Position numbers and translations under genes: made by a program. DNA of 64,000 bases from Stenotrophomonas nitritireducens (GTDB lineage: Bacteria; Pseudomonadota; Gammaproteobacteria; Xanthomonadales; Xanthomonadaceae), in assembly GCF_001700965.1 (NCBI RefSeq), contig NZ_CP016756.1, positions 2,842,501 to 2,906,500 of the forward strand, given 5' to 3'. Positions within the stretch are counted from its first letter, which is position 1; the number at the start of each line of letters is the position of its first letter. Shown one piece after another: positions 23,047-31,867 of the stretch. The notes under the pieces were generated by a model. It had not been told where the DNA came from. It searched no databases and was given only the letters and a program-made list of their open reading frames with translations.

Positions 23047-24414
23047 ATGTTTCGATCTGTTGTTCTTGCGGCTGCGCTATTTGCAGCGCTTCCCGCGCGC
23101 GCGGAGCTGGCTTTCGAGGCGCCGGTGGCCTGCGCCGACGCGGATTCGTCTCCTGCGCTGAAAGACAGTCTCTGTGTCACCACCCATGTTCCGCTGCGGC
23201 ATGAGTCGCCGGGCGATGGTTCGTTGAAGCTGTTCGTGCGGCGCTTTCCTGTCGAGACGGGGGAGCGGCGTGGGGAGGTTTGGTTGTTGGCTGGTGGGCC
23301 TGGTGAGTCCGGGGCGTCCTTGTATCCGGTGGTTGCGACCTTCCGGCGCGCGTTTCCCGGTTATGACCTGGTGATTCCGGACCACCGTGGCGTGGGCCGG
23401 TCGGAGCGCATCTGCCCGGTGCAGGAGGCGGCGGACAGCGCCGATGGTGTTGCGTTGGCCGGGGACGAGTGGGGTGGCTGCATTGGCGCGATGTACGCGG
23501 ATGCGGCGCGCACGCAGGCGTTCTCGGTGACCGAGGCGGCGCAGGATCTTGCGCTGCTGATGTCGCGCTATCGCGGCAATGGGCCGACCTATCTGTACGG
23601 GGTGTCGTATGGCACGCAGCTGGCCTTGCGTGCGCTGCAGGTGGCGCCAATGCCGCTGGACGGTTTGATCCTGGATGGGCTGGTGCCGCTGGAGACCACC
23701 GAGCAGTGGGATCTGAGCCGGCGCACGGCGCTGGTGGATGCGGTGGGGCGTGCGGTGCTGGGTGAGCAGAAGGTGGCGGTCTATCAGCGTGTGCTGGCCG
23801 CTGCGCCGGCGGCGCGATGGAGGGGCGAGGTGCCGGGTGGTGATCTGCGCCGGTTGCTGGGCTCGCTGCTTAACTTCCCGGCGCTGCGTGCGCGTATTCC
23901 ATACATCGTTGATGGGCTGGCGGTGGACGATACGTCCGCGCTGCTGGCGACGGTGGCGGAGTTGAAGACGGCGATGGCCGGGATGGGGCAGGGCGGTAAC
24001 AACCAGCCTTCGTTGCCGCTGGTGATGTTGATCTCGGCGTCGGAGAACAATGCGCGGCCGGGGCTTACGCGCGAGCTTGTTGAGCAGGAGGCTGCTGGGG
24101 CTTTGTTTGTCAGTGCGATCCCCGGGTTTCTGGTGGGGGCACCTGTGCCTGCTTATGCCAAGGATGCCTGGTTTGGGAAGTCGCCGGGTGCGTTACCCAG
24201 GACCTTGGTTGTGCATGGGACCTTGGATCCGAATACGGCGTATGCGGGCGCGGTGGAGCACGCGGCTGTGCTGGGGAAGGCTGGGGAGGTGAGTTTCAGT
24301 ACGGTGGAAGGTGGGGCGCATTTGCTGTCTTACTTTGCGCCTGGGTGTTTTGTTGAGGCGGTTGGGGTGTTTGTTGGGGGTGGGGAGGTTGGTGGTGGGT
24401 GTGTTGAGCGGTGA
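23047..24414 (+). CDS. Secreted alpha/beta hydrolase (TAP-like peptidase family)
   Basis: 455 residues with a signal peptide (MFRSVVLAAALFAALPARA). The alpha/beta-hydrolase pattern is clear: oxyanion stretch L-A-G-G-P-G-E-S-G, D-H-R-G-V-G-R-S, nucleophile elbow G-V-S-Y-G-T-Q, and a late D-P-N-T-A-Y with G-G-A-H as the Asp and His ends. This is the layout of prolyl-aminopeptidase-like/TAP hydrolases of actinomycete and xanthomonad type. Substrate unknown. The last ~20 residues (V-F-V-G-G-G-E-V-G-G-G) are low-complexity and fall in a strongly G/T-rich stretch. Confidence 0.88.
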   Translation: MFRSVVLAAALFAALPARAELAFEAPVACADADSSPALKDSLCVTTHVPLRHESPGDGSLKLFVRRFPVETGERRGEVWLLAGGPGESGASLYPVVATFRRAFPGYDLVIPDHRGVGRSERICPVQEAADSADGVALAGDEWGGCIGAMYADAARTQAFSVTEAAQDLALLMSRYRGNGPTYLYGVSYGTQLALRALQVAPMPLDGLILDGLVPLETTEQWDLSRRTALVDAVGRAVLGEQKVAVYQRVLAAAPAARWRGEVPGGDLRRLLGSLLNFPALRARIPYIVDGLAVDDTSALLATVAELKTAMAGMGQGGNNQPSLPLVMLISASENNARPGLTRELVEQEAAGALFVSAIPGFLVGAPVPAYAKDAWFGKSPGALPRTLVVHGTLDPNTAYAGAVEHAAVLGKAGEVSFSTVEGGAHLLSYFAPGCFVEAVGVFVGGGEVGGGCVER

Positions 24415-24480
24415 GTTGGTTGGGTTTTGTTGGTGAGTTTGGTTGGGGTGTTGGAGGTTTGGGGTTGGTGGTTTTGTTCT
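24340..24480 (+). other. G/T-rich, strand-asymmetric tract
   Basis: The plus strand has almost no C or A for about 140 bases, with many GGTTGG, GGGGTG and TTGGGG runs. It covers the end of the hydrolase gene and the following gap. Several G-runs could form a G-quadruplex. Confidence 0.7.
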
Positions 24481-24525
24481 GCCCTCACCCCAACCCCTCT
24501 CCCGCGGGCGGGAGAGGGGCTTTGG
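24481..24525. repeat. C-rich/G-rich REP-like hairpin
   Basis: CCCTCTCCCGCGGGCGGGAGAGGG forms a near-perfect hairpin, preceded by CCCTCACCCCAAC. Same family as the copies near 48.1-48.4 kb. It lies between the convergent hydrolase and SCO genes and may help to terminate both. Confidence 0.7.
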
Positions 24526-24540
24526 TCATGCGGGGCGGGG

Positions 24541-25215
24541 CTATCCGGTTGTCTGACAGGTTGTTGCGTGCGGCCTTGTTGGCTCCAGCGTTAGTCGCTG
24601 CACATCCGAGAACAGCTGCTCTACCGGCATGCCGTACGGCGCGAACAAACGCAGCCGTCCTTGGCGGTCGAATACGTAGCCGCCTGCGGTGTGGCTCATT
24701 GAGTAGGCGCCGGGGTGCTTGCCTTCTTCGCGGTCGTAGAAGGCTTTGAATGATGCTGCCATTGCGGCCAGTTGCGCATCGTTACCAACCAACGCAGTAG
24801 CAGTCGGGTCAAACGCTTTTACATAAGTCTCGGCAACAGGAGGCGTGTCGCGGGCCGGGTCTACGGTGACGAAGATCACCTGCAGTTTGTCGGCGTCTGA
24901 GCCCATCAGGTGCTTTACGCGGTTCAACTCCACCATGGTTGTGGGGCATACATCCGGGCAGCTGGTGAAGCCGAAGAACAGGTAGGTCACTTTGCCGTTG
25001 AGGTCGGCCGGGCTGCGGCTTACGCCGGTGCTGTCGGGCATCGTCCATTGCTGGCCGAGCGCTTCGCAGGCGATGTCCTTGCCGTAGAAATCCACCTTTG
25101 GCTTTGCGGCGCAGGCCACCAGCAGCAGGGTGGCGGCGCTTATCGCGATGGTGGACAGGTGCAGTTTGCGGGCCAGTGCGGCGAGGCCGCTGGCGGGAGT
25201 GTCATTGCGGGACAT
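24541..25215 (-). CDS. SCO1/SenC-family copper chaperone lipoprotein
   Basis: 224 residues. The lipobox L-L-V-A-C35 follows an N-terminal hydrophobic helix, so it is probably anchored to the membrane and faces the periplasm. The thioredoxin fold has the copper ligands C86-P-D-V-C90 and H175 in M-S-H-T-A-G-G-Y. SCO proteins deliver copper to terminal oxidases, usually the CuA site of cytochrome c oxidase. Here it follows cyoABCD, whose quinol oxidase lacks CuA, so a CuB or redox role is possible. A long hairpin separates it from cyoD. Confidence 0.9.
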   Translation of the reverse strand: MSRNDTPASGLAALARKLHLSTIAISAATLLLVACAAKPKVDFYGKDIACEALGQQWTMPDSTGVSRSPADLNGKVTYLFFGFTSCPDVCPTTMVELNRVKHLMGSDADKLQVIFVTVDPARDTPPVAETYVKAFDPTATALVGNDAQLAAMAASFKAFYDREEGKHPGAYSMSHTAGGYVFDRQGRLRLFAPYGMPVEQLFSDVQRLTLEPTRPHATTCQTTG

Positions 25216-25248
25216 GGCTATGGTCGATGAAGGACGGACAGCCGAACT

Positions 25249-25289
25249 GCATGCAAGGGGCCGGCAGTGTGTGCCGGCCCCTTGCATGC
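25249..25289. terminator. Perfect 18-bp inverted repeat after cyoD
   Basis: GCATGCAAGGGGCCGGCA and its exact complement TGCCGGCCCCTTGCATGC flank a 5-base loop. No T-run follows, but the position, immediately after the cyoD stop, fits termination or attenuation of the oxidase operon before the SCO gene. Confidence 0.7.
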
Positions 25290-25290
25290 G

Positions 25291-25623
25291 TCAGTTGACC
25301 ATCATGTGGAAATGCATGCTCCAGATGATCCAGATGGAGAGTGCTACCACGATGAAAAGAATGACCAGGGTGAAAACAAAACTGGCCAGGTTCCAGCCGC
25401 CCTCCGAGGAGCGGTTCATGTGCAGGAAGTACACCAGCTGCACGATGATCTGCACGACGGCAAAGCCGACCAGCAGGGCCATCGTCAGTGGCCGTGACAG
25501 CGTCGGGTTCATCACCAGCATGAAGGGGATGACGGTGAGCACGGCGCAGATCACGAAGCCGATCAGGTAGGACTTGGTGGAGCCATGTCCGCTGCCGGCG
25601 CGGGAGGTGTCGTTGTCGGACAT
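25291..25623 (-). CDS. cyoD: Cytochrome bo3 quinol oxidase subunit IV
   Basis: 110 residues with three transmembrane helices (Y-L-I-G-F-V-I-C-A-V-L-T-V-I, M-A-L-L-V-G-F-A-V-V-Q-I-I-V-Q-L-V-Y, F-V-F-T-L-V-I-L-F-I-V-V-A-L) and the H-M-N-R-S-S-E-G-G-W-N family motif. Accessory subunit that helps CuB and haem assembly in CyoB. Last oxidase gene, 2 bases after cyoC. Confidence 0.95.
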   Translation of the reverse strand: MSDNDTSRAGSGHGSTKSYLIGFVICAVLTVIPFMLVMNPTLSRPLTMALLVGFAVVQIIVQLVYFLHMNRSSEGGWNLASFVFTLVILFIVVALSIWIIWSMHFHMMVN

Positions 25624-25625
25624 GT

Positions 25626-26255
25626 TCAGAACACTCCAATCAGATAGACAAAGGTGAAGACGCAGATCCAGACCAGGTCAAGGAAGTGCCAGAACAGGCT
25701 CAGGCAGGAGATGCGGGTGACATTGGTCGGGGTGAGCCCGCGACGCTTCACCTGGTGCATCACCACCGCCATCCAGATCAGGCCGCTGGCCACGTGCAGG
25801 CCGTGCGTACCAACCAGCGCGAAGAACGCGGACAGGTAGGCGCTGGTGGTGGGGCCGGCGCCGATGTGGATGAGGTGGTTGAACTCATACACTTCCATGC
25901 CGATGAAGCCTGCACCGAGTGCGAAGGTCACGCCCAGCCAGGTCAGCACCGCCTGCTTGTTCTGGCGGTGCATCGCCAGCACGGCTTGGCCGTAGGTGAT
26001 GCTGGAGACCAGCAGCAGGAAGGTTTCCACCAGCACGAACGGCAGCGAGAACAGCTCGGCACCGGTCGGGCCGCCTGCATACGCGTTGCTGAGCACCGCG
26101 TAGGAGGCGAACAGCGAGCCGAACAGCACCAGGTCGGACATGAGGTAGACCCACATGCCGAATACCTTCATGCCGCCCTGGTCGTGGCCATGGTCGTCAT
26201 GGCTGTGGTCGGTCGTCTGTGCGTTGTCTACGGCGACGTTGGACATGATGTTCAT
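25626..26255 (-). CDS. cyoC: Cytochrome bo3 quinol oxidase subunit III
   Basis: 209 residues with five helices and the family's [12 protein letters not shown] start of the membrane region, followed by G-T-H-G-L-H-V near the end. The His/Asp-rich N-terminus ([10 protein letters not shown]) could bind metal and is a feature of this copy. The start at 26255 overlaps the cyoB stop (ATGA). Confidence 0.95.
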   Translation of the reverse strand: MNIMSNVAVDNAQTTDHSHDDHGHDQGGMKVFGMWVYLMSDLVLFGSLFASYAVLSNAYAGGPTGAELFSLPFVLVETFLLLVSSITYGQAVLAMHRQNKQAVLTWLGVTFALGAGFIGMEVYEFNHLIHIGAGPTTSAYLSAFFALVGTHGLHVASGLIWMAVVMHQVKRRGLTPTNVTRISCLSLFWHFLDLVWICVFTFVYLIGVF

Positions 26256-28240
26256 GCAATCACCCCATGCTGCTTGAGCTTGCTCTGGTGCTGGTTCTCG
26301 ATGGCGGCCACTTCTTCGGCGCTGACGTAGTAGTCCACGTCCTCGTCGTAGGAGCGCACGATCAAGGTGACGATCATCGCCACGAAGCTCGCACCGGCCA
26401 GCCACCAGATGTGCCAGATCAAGGCGAAGCACAGCGCCAGGATCCAGACGTTGAGGATCAGCGGCACGCCGGTGTTACGCGGCATGTGGATCGGCGCGTA
26501 CTGCTTGGGCGGCTTGGGCAGGCCTTGCTTCTTGGCTTCGTGGAAGGCATCCAGAGTGTCGGCCTTGGGCACCACGGCGAAGTTGTAGAACGGCGGCGGC
26601 GAGGGCGTCTGCCATTCCAGCGTGCGCGCATTCCACGGGTCGCCGGTGATGTCCTGGTTCTGCTTGCGGTCGCGGACGCTGACGTAGATCTGCACCAGCA
26701 TCAGCACAATGCCTGCGAGCACGAACAGCGCGCCGACGAAGGCGGCAATCAGGTAGGGCGTCCACGCCGGGTTGTCGTACTGGTTCATGCGCCGGGTCAT
26801 GCCCATGAAGCCCAGCATGTACAGCGGCATGAAGGCCAGGTAGAAACCGATGATCCAGCAGGCGAACGACCACTTGCCCAGGCGTTCGTTGAGGGTGAAG
26901 CCGAACACCTTCGGGAACCAGTAGACGAAGCCGGCCAGGTAGCCGAACAGCGCGCCACCGATGATGGTGTTGTGGAAGTGGGCCACCAGGAACAGGCTGT
27001 TGTGCAGCAGGAAGTCCGCGCCCGGGATGGCCAGCAGCACGCCGGTCATGCCGCCGATGGTGAAGGTGACCAGGAAGGCGATGGTCCACAGCATCGGCAC
27101 GCTGAACTCGACGCGGCCGCCGTACATGGTGAACAACCAGGTGAAGATTTTCACGCCGGTCGGGATCGCGATGATCATCGTCATGATGCCGAAGAAGGCA
27201 TTGACGCTGGCACCGGAGCCCATGGTGAAGAAGTGGTGCAGCCACACCACGAACGACAGGATGCCGATCGCCAGCGTTGCACCCACCATCGACTTGTAGC
27301 CGAACAGCTTCTTGCGCGAGAACGTGGCGGTGATCTCGGAGAAGATGCCGAACGCCGGCAGCACCAGAATGTACACCTCCGGGTGGCCCCAGGCCCACAC
27401 CAGGTTGACGTACATCATCGGGTTGCCACCCAGGTCATTGGTGTAGAAGTTGAAGTCCAGGTAGCGGTCCAGCGTGAGCGCGCCGAGGGCGACGGTCAGA
27501 ATCGGGAACGCGGCAATGATGATCACGCTGGTTACCAGCACGGTCCAGGTGAACACCGGCATCTTCATCAAGGTCATGCCCGGCGCACGCATGCGCAGGA
27601 TGGTGATGAACAGGTTGACGCCGGTCAGCAATGTGCCGACACCGGAGGCCTGCAACGCCCAGATGTAGTAATCAACCCCCACGCCTGGACTGAACTCGAT
27701 GCCGGACAGTGGCGGGTACGCCACCCAGCCGGTCATCGCGAACTCGCCAAGGCCCAGCGAGATCATCATCAGCGCAGCGCCGACCACGAAGATCCAGAAG
27801 CTGAAGGCATTGAGGAAGGGGAAGGCCATATCGCGCGCGCCGATCTGCAGCGGCACCACGATGTTCATCAGGCCCACCACGAAGGGTGTGGCCACGAAGA
27901 AGATCATGATCACGCCATGCGCAGTGAAGATCTGGTCGTAGTGTTCCGGTGGCAGGAAGCCATCGCTACCTGGCCCGGCTGCGGCCAGCTGCGCGCGCAT
28001 CATCAATGCGTCGGCAAAGCCACGTACCAGCATCACCATCGCCACCACGATGTACATGATGCCGATCTTCTTGTGGTCCACGGTGGTGAACCAGTCGCGC
28101 CACAGCACGCCCCACAACTTGAAATAGGTGACGGCGGCGAGCAATGCGATGCCGCCAAGCACCATGCCCGCCAATGTCACCACGACGATCGGGTCGTGCA
28201 ACGGCACGGCGTCCCACGTCAACTTACCGAACATGCTCAT
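26252..28240 (-). CDS. cyoB: Cytochrome bo3 quinol oxidase subunit I
   Basis: 662 residues, the usual length, about 15 transmembrane helices. This is the catalytic subunit that holds haem b, haem o3 and CuB, reduces oxygen to water and pumps protons. The CuB/Tyr crosslink motif [12 protein letters not shown] is present, as are the haem-ligand region H-F-H-N-T-I-I-G-G and [11 protein letters not shown]. It overlaps cyoA by one base (TAATG) and cyoC by four. cyoE (haem O synthase) is not in this window. Confidence 0.97.
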   Translation of the reverse strand: MSMFGKLTWDAVPLHDPIVVVTLAGMVLGGIALLAAVTYFKLWGVLWRDWFTTVDHKKIGIMYIVVAMVMLVRGFADALMMRAQLAAAGPGSDGFLPPEHYDQIFTAHGVIMIFFVATPFVVGLMNIVVPLQIGARDMAFPFLNAFSFWIFVVGAALMMISLGLGEFAMTGWVAYPPLSGIEFSPGVGVDYYIWALQASGVGTLLTGVNLFITILRMRAPGMTLMKMPVFTWTVLVTSVIIIAAFPILTVALGALTLDRYLDFNFYTNDLGGNPMMYVNLVWAWGHPEVYILVLPAFGIFSEITATFSRKKLFGYKSMVGATLAIGILSFVVWLHHFFTMGSGASVNAFFGIMTMIIAIPTGVKIFTWLFTMYGGRVEFSVPMLWTIAFLVTFTIGGMTGVLLAIPGADFLLHNSLFLVAHFHNTIIGGALFGYLAGFVYWFPKVFGFTLNERLGKWSFACWIIGFYLAFMPLYMLGFMGMTRRMNQYDNPAWTPYLIAAFVGALFVLAGIVLMLVQIYVSVRDRKQNQDITGDPWNARTLEWQTPSPPPFYNFAVVPKADTLDAFHEAKKQGLPKPPKQYAPIHMPRNTGVPLILNVWILALCFALIWHIWWLAGASFVAMIVTLIVRSYDEDVDYYVSAEEVAAIENQHQSKLKQHGVIA

Positions 28241-29139
28241 TACTCCTGGGAGGCCTTGGTATCTGCGTTGTGGCCCGACGGGGCCGCGGTGTTCTCACCC
28301 ACGCCGATGAACTGGTCGATGACCTTCTTGAACAGCAGCGGCTCGACGCTGGCGAAGTGGTGCACCGGTTCCTTGCGCGACGGCGCAGCCAGGCGCTTGA
28401 ACTCGGCGAAGCTCAGCTGATCCGGCGACTGCCGTACATGCGCAACCCAGTCATCAAACTGCTGCTGGCTCATCGCGGTGGCGACGAATTTCATGTTGGA
28501 GAAACCGTGGCCGCTGTAATTGCCCGACATGCCGTCGAACTTGCCCGGCTCGTTGGCCACCAGGTGCAGCTGCGTGCGCATGCCGGCCATCGCATAGATC
28601 TGCCCACCCAGCTGCGGGATGAAGAAGGTATTCATCGTCGAGTTGGAGGTGATGTCGAAGGCCAGTTGCTGTCCGGCCGGGAAGTTGAGCTGGTTGACCG
28701 TGGCGATGCCCAGGTCCGGGTAGACGAACACCCACTTCCAATCGGTGGCGATCACTTCCACGTGCAGCGGCTCGCCGGGGATATCCAGCGGCTTGTAAGG
28801 ATCAAGCTCGTGGGTGGATTTCCACACGATTACCGCCAGCACGGCAACGATGATCAGGGGCACGCCCCAGACCACGATTTCCACCTTGGTCGAGTGCGCC
28901 CAATCGGGCATGTACTTGGCCTTGGTATTGCCGGAGCGGTAGCGCCAGGCAAAGACGAAGGTCAGCACGATGGCCGGTATCACCACGATCAGCATCAAGG
29001 CGATGCAGATGATGATCAGGTCGCGTTGGGCAATGCCCACGTCGCCCTTGGAGTCCAGTAGTACCCAGTTGCAGCCAGACAGGCCCACGCATGCCAAAGC
29101 GGCCAGCGCTGGGCGGATGCGTTTCCAGCAGATATTCAT
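28240..29139 (-). CDS. cyoA: Cytochrome bo3 quinol oxidase subunit II (lipoprotein)
   Basis: 299 residues. A lipoprotein signal ends in L-S-G-C, followed by two membrane helices (about 42-64 and 85-108) and a cupredoxin-like periplasmic domain with W-K-W-V-F-V-Y-P-D and [10 protein letters not shown]. The CuA ligand set of cytochrome c oxidases is not seen, as expected for a quinol oxidase. First gene of cyoABCD. It is divergent from a MocR-type regulator, with that regulator's palindrome in the shared 182-base intergenic region. Confidence 0.96.
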   Translation of the reverse strand: MNICWKRIRPALAALACVGLSGCNWVLLDSKGDVGIAQRDLIIICIALMLIVVIPAIVLTFVFAWRYRSGNTKAKYMPDWAHSTKVEIVVWGVPLIIVAVLAVIVWKSTHELDPYKPLDIPGEPLHVEVIATDWKWVFVYPDLGIATVNQLNFPAGQQLAFDITSNSTMNTFFIPQLGGQIYAMAGMRTQLHLVANEPGKFDGMSGNYSGHGFSNMKFVATAMSQQQFDDWVAHVRQSPDQLSFAEFKRLAAPSRKEPVHHFASVEPLLFKKVIDQFIGVGENTAAPSGHNADTKASQE

Positions 29140-29261
29140 TGAAGGTCGACCCTGTTGAAGGAGCTCTTGAGCGGGGACCGCCTCTGCCCGGCGCATAGGC
29201 CGGGAGCGGCTACACTGTCCGTACGGCGGTGCCTACAAAAGGATTGCCGATCCAGTCAAGT

Positions 29262-29286
29262 CCATACAAGATACATCATTGTATGG
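29262..29286. promoter_or_regulatory. Inverted repeat operator between cyoA and MocR gene
   Basis: CCATACAA and TTGTATGG form perfect 8-base arms around a 9-base spacer. It lies 36 bases before the MocR ATG and 123 bases before cyoA. The same arms recur at 30749-30789, suggesting one regulator for both sites. Confidence 0.7.
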
Positions 29287-29321
29287 GTTGGTGCACGTAC
29301 AACGCAGGGAAGGTTTACCCG

Positions 29322-30734
29322 ATGCCGCAGCCAGCCGCAGGCCGACGCCTGAAAAAACCCAATCGGACCTGGGTCCGTCCCTTCGCCGAGGGCACCGGTC
29401 CGCTCTACCTGCAGATTGCCCAGCAGGTGCGCGACGCCGTGGACGATGGCGTGCTGCAACCCGGCGACCGCCTGCCGCCGCAGCGCGATCTGGCCCAGCT
29501 GATGGGTGTGGACCTGACCACGGTCACCCGCGCCTATGCCGAGCTGCGCCAGTCCGATCTGCTCGATGCACAGGGCGCCGGTGGCACCTTCATCGCCATG
29601 TCGGCCGGTAACAGCGCCACCTCGGTAGACCTGAGCATGAACATCCCGCCGCTGCTGGGCAGCAGCCCGTTCGCGCAGAGCATGGAGCGCGGTTTCCAGC
29701 AGCTCAGCCAGAAGCTGGGGCAGGGCGAGTTGATGAGTTACCACGTCGGCGCCGGCTCCCGCGATGACCGGGCTGCCGCCGTGCAATGGCTGGCGCCGAT
29801 CCTCGGCAACGTCTCCGCCGAGCGGGTGGTGATCTGCCCTGGCGCGCAGGCCGCGCTGTGCGCCCTCGTGCTGGCCAAGACCCAGCCCGGCGACCTGATT
29901 GCCGCCGAACAGCTCACCTATCCGGGCCTGCTGGCCGCCGCGCGCGTGCTGCAGCGGGGCATCGTCCCCATCGCCATGGACGCCGAGGGCATGCTTCCGG
30001 ACGCGCTGGAAGCGGCCTGCCAGCAGCGCGAGCTCAGCCTGATCTACCTGATCCCGACCATCCAGAACCCGACCACCGCGACCATGTCGCAGGCCCGTCG
30101 CGCCGCCATTCTGGCGATTGCCCGCCGCCACGGCGTGGCGGTGGTGGAGGACGATCCGTACTGGCTGCTGGCCGCCGATGCAGCCGCGCCGCTGGCGGTG
30201 GATAGCCACCCGGACGCCCCCGTTTATTACGTTTCCACCCTGTCCAAGTGCTTGGCCCCGGGCCTGCGCACCGCCTACCTGGTAGTGCCGCCGGGCGAGC
30301 CGATGGAGCCCATGCTGGACGCCCTGCGCTCGATCGCGCTGATGCCCACCCAGTCCATGGTGGCGGTGGCCTCGCATTGGATCCGTAGTGGCCAGGCCGA
30401 TGAGATGGTGCGCCGCTTCCAGCAGGAGCTGCGCCAGCGCCAGCAGATCGCCGCGCGCATCCTGCCGGCGCCGTACCAGGCGCACCCGTCCGGCCTGCAT
30501 GTGTGGCTGCCGCTGCCGCCACGGCTGGACCAGTACCGCTTGATCCAGGCCGCCCAGGCACAGGGCTTGGGCATCGCCAGCTCGGACTCCTTCAGCATCG
30601 AGGAGCAGGCCGGCAATGCCATCCGCCTGTCGTTGGGCGGCGCAGTCGATCAGCACAGCTTGGCGGCGGCTTTGACCAAGCTGACCGAGGTGATCTCGGC
30701 TGCGCCTGAGACGCGTACGCAGGCTATCGTCTAG
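29322..30734 (+). CDS. MocR-type regulator (GntR wHTH fused to aminotransferase)
   Basis: 470 residues. The N-terminal GntR winged helix covers about 22-92 (G-D-R-L-P-P-Q-R-D-L-A-Q-L-M-G-V, T-T-V-T-R-A-Y-A-E-L). A fold-type I aminotransferase domain follows, with the PLP Lys309 in S-T-L-S-K-C-L-A-P-G-L-R and the E-D-D-P-Y-W Asp motif. MocR proteins use PLP as a sensor rather than for catalysis. The start at 29322 has the ribosome site GGGAAGG. Divergent from cyoA with an inverted repeat between, so it may control the quinol oxidase and itself. Confidence 0.9.
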   Translation: MPQPAAGRRLKKPNRTWVRPFAEGTGPLYLQIAQQVRDAVDDGVLQPGDRLPPQRDLAQLMGVDLTTVTRAYAELRQSDLLDAQGAGGTFIAMSAGNSATSVDLSMNIPPLLGSSPFAQSMERGFQQLSQKLGQGELMSYHVGAGSRDDRAAAVQWLAPILGNVSAERVVICPGAQAALCALVLAKTQPGDLIAAEQLTYPGLLAAARVLQRGIVPIAMDAEGMLPDALEAACQQRELSLIYLIPTIQNPTTATMSQARRAAILAIARRHGVAVVEDDPYWLLAADAAAPLAVDSHPDAPVYYVSTLSKCLAPGLRTAYLVVPPGEPMEPMLDALRSIALMPTQSMVAVASHWIRSGQADEMVRRFQQELRQRQQIAARILPAPYQAHPSGLHVWLPLPPRLDQYRLIQAAQAQGLGIASSDSFSIEEQAGNAIRLSLGGAVDQHSLAAALTKLTEVISAAPETRTQAIV

Positions 30735-30748
30735 GCACTACCCGGCCA

Positions 30749-30789
30749 TATCCATACAAAAGTGATACATTGCATGTCTTGTATGGATA
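30749..30789. promoter_or_regulatory. Second inverted repeat operator, upstream of the membrane/thioredoxin pair
   Basis: TATCCATACAA and TTGTATGGATA are perfect 11-base arms with a 19-base spacer, sharing CCATACAA/TTGTATGG with the site at 29262. It covers the likely promoter and start region of the gene at 30783, fitting repression or activation by the neighbouring MocR protein. Confidence 0.7.
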
Positions 30790-31067
30790 CGCGGGTAGCT
30801 GCTGTGCGTCGGGACAAGCTGAAGTTTCATCTGGTCATGCTGGGCTGCGCCGGCTTCGTGGTGCTGGCGCTGGCGTCGCTGGTCTATGTCTGCTCGCGGC
30901 CGCAGACCCCCGACGTGCAGGCCAGTGAGCGAGCGGCCATCGACCAGTGCCTGCAGCGCAGCCGCGCGCCGGAGCGCACCGAGATCTACCGCCGCGCCCA
31001 GGCCGACTCCTGCGCGGAGATGCTTGAGCAGTACGAGCACAAGTTCGGCGCGGACGCCGCCTCGTGA
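30783..31067 (+). CDS. Small single-pass membrane protein
   Basis: About 94 residues if the ATG at 30783 is used; a GTG at 30807 would place the start outside the operator and is equally plausible. One transmembrane helix (L-V-M-L-G-C-A-G-F-V-V-L-A-L-A-S-L-V-Y-V-C) near the N-terminus, then a short charged domain with two Cys (I-D-Q-C-L-Q-R and A-D-S-C-A-E). It is coupled to the thioredoxin-like gene by a GTGA overlap. The two Cys might be substrate thiols for that partner; unproven. Confidence 0.6.
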   Translation: MDTRVAAVRRDKLKFHLVMLGCAGFVVLALASLVYVCSRPQTPDVQASERAAIDQCLQRSRAPERTEIYRRAQADSCAEMLEQYEHKFGADAAS

Positions 31068-31669
31068 GCCCGCGCAACGGCGCATCGCCGCCTCGGCGCG
31101 GCATGCGCCTGTGGATAGCGGCGGCCTGTGTGCTGATGGCCGGTATTGCGATGGCGCTGTGGCAGTACTTCGGCCTCAGCGAGCAGGCCAGCTTCGCCGA
31201 GCAGGTCATCGTCTTCGACGACACCCAACTCAAGCTGCCGCCGGAACTGGCCGGTGCCAACGGGCGCATCCGCTTAGTGCATTTCTGGGACCCGGCTTGC
31301 AAGGTCTGCAACCGCGAAACCGGCGCGCACCTGAGCTATCTGATCAGCATGTACCGCCGCGCCAACATCGATTTCTATGCGGTGCGCCGCCCGGGCACGA
31401 CGGGTGAGCTGCCCGAGTATCTGCGTGGTCGGTTGAAGGAGCTGCCAACGATTGAAGGGGCCGAACATATTCCGGCCAGCCCGGCGGTGGCCATCTGGGA
31501 CCGGCAAGGGCATCTGGCTTACGCCGGCCCGTACAGCATCGGCATGGTCTGCAATTCGGCCAATAGTTTTGTCGAGCCCATCCTCGACAAACTTGTCGAT
31601 GGACAAACGGTACGGCCGCGCGGCTTGTTGGCGGTGGGCTGTTACTGCCCCTGGCAAAGCAAGCCCTGA
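31064..31669 (+). CDS. Membrane-anchored thioredoxin-like protein
   Basis: 201 residues from a GTG overlapping the previous stop. An N-terminal membrane anchor (about 15-35, L-W-I-A-A-A-C-V-L-M-A-G-I-A-M-A) precedes a thioredoxin-like domain with F-W-D-P-A-C79-K-V-C82. Further Cys lie in M-V-C-N-S-A-N-S and in the terminal C-Y-C-P-W. Possibly the DUF6436 type. The redox centre should face the periplasm. Preceded by the MocR-type inverted repeat and followed by a second MocR gene, so a thiol-redox function tied to respiration (cyo) is a reasonable inference. Confidence 0.75.
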   Translation: MSPRNGASPPRRGMRLWIAAACVLMAGIAMALWQYFGLSEQASFAEQVIVFDDTQLKLPPELAGANGRIRLVHFWDPACKVCNRETGAHLSYLISMYRRANIDFYAVRRPGTTGELPEYLRGRLKELPTIEGAEHIPASPAVAIWDRQGHLAYAGPYSIGMVCNSANSFVEPILDKLVDGQTVRPRGLLAVGCYCPWQSKP

Positions 31670-31867
31670 TCCGCTGCTGATGAGTCTGCATGCACGCCAG
31701 CGTACGTGGACGTTTTGTCCGCGCACAAAAAACAGCGGGCACCCACTCCAACCGACCGATGGTTGTGAGCAGGCACCCGCCGCTGATGTAAACAATACGT
31801 GGCTACATCGTCCATACATGGTGCGACAGGTTGTCGCAGTTTTTGCCGGTAAATGCGGGGTTTTGCG

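Noticed and set aside
26267..28420. A 717-codon open frame opposite cyoB
   Set aside because: The product is extremely His/Glu/Gln/Arg-rich, typical of antisense reading of a membrane protein gene; cyoB is certain.
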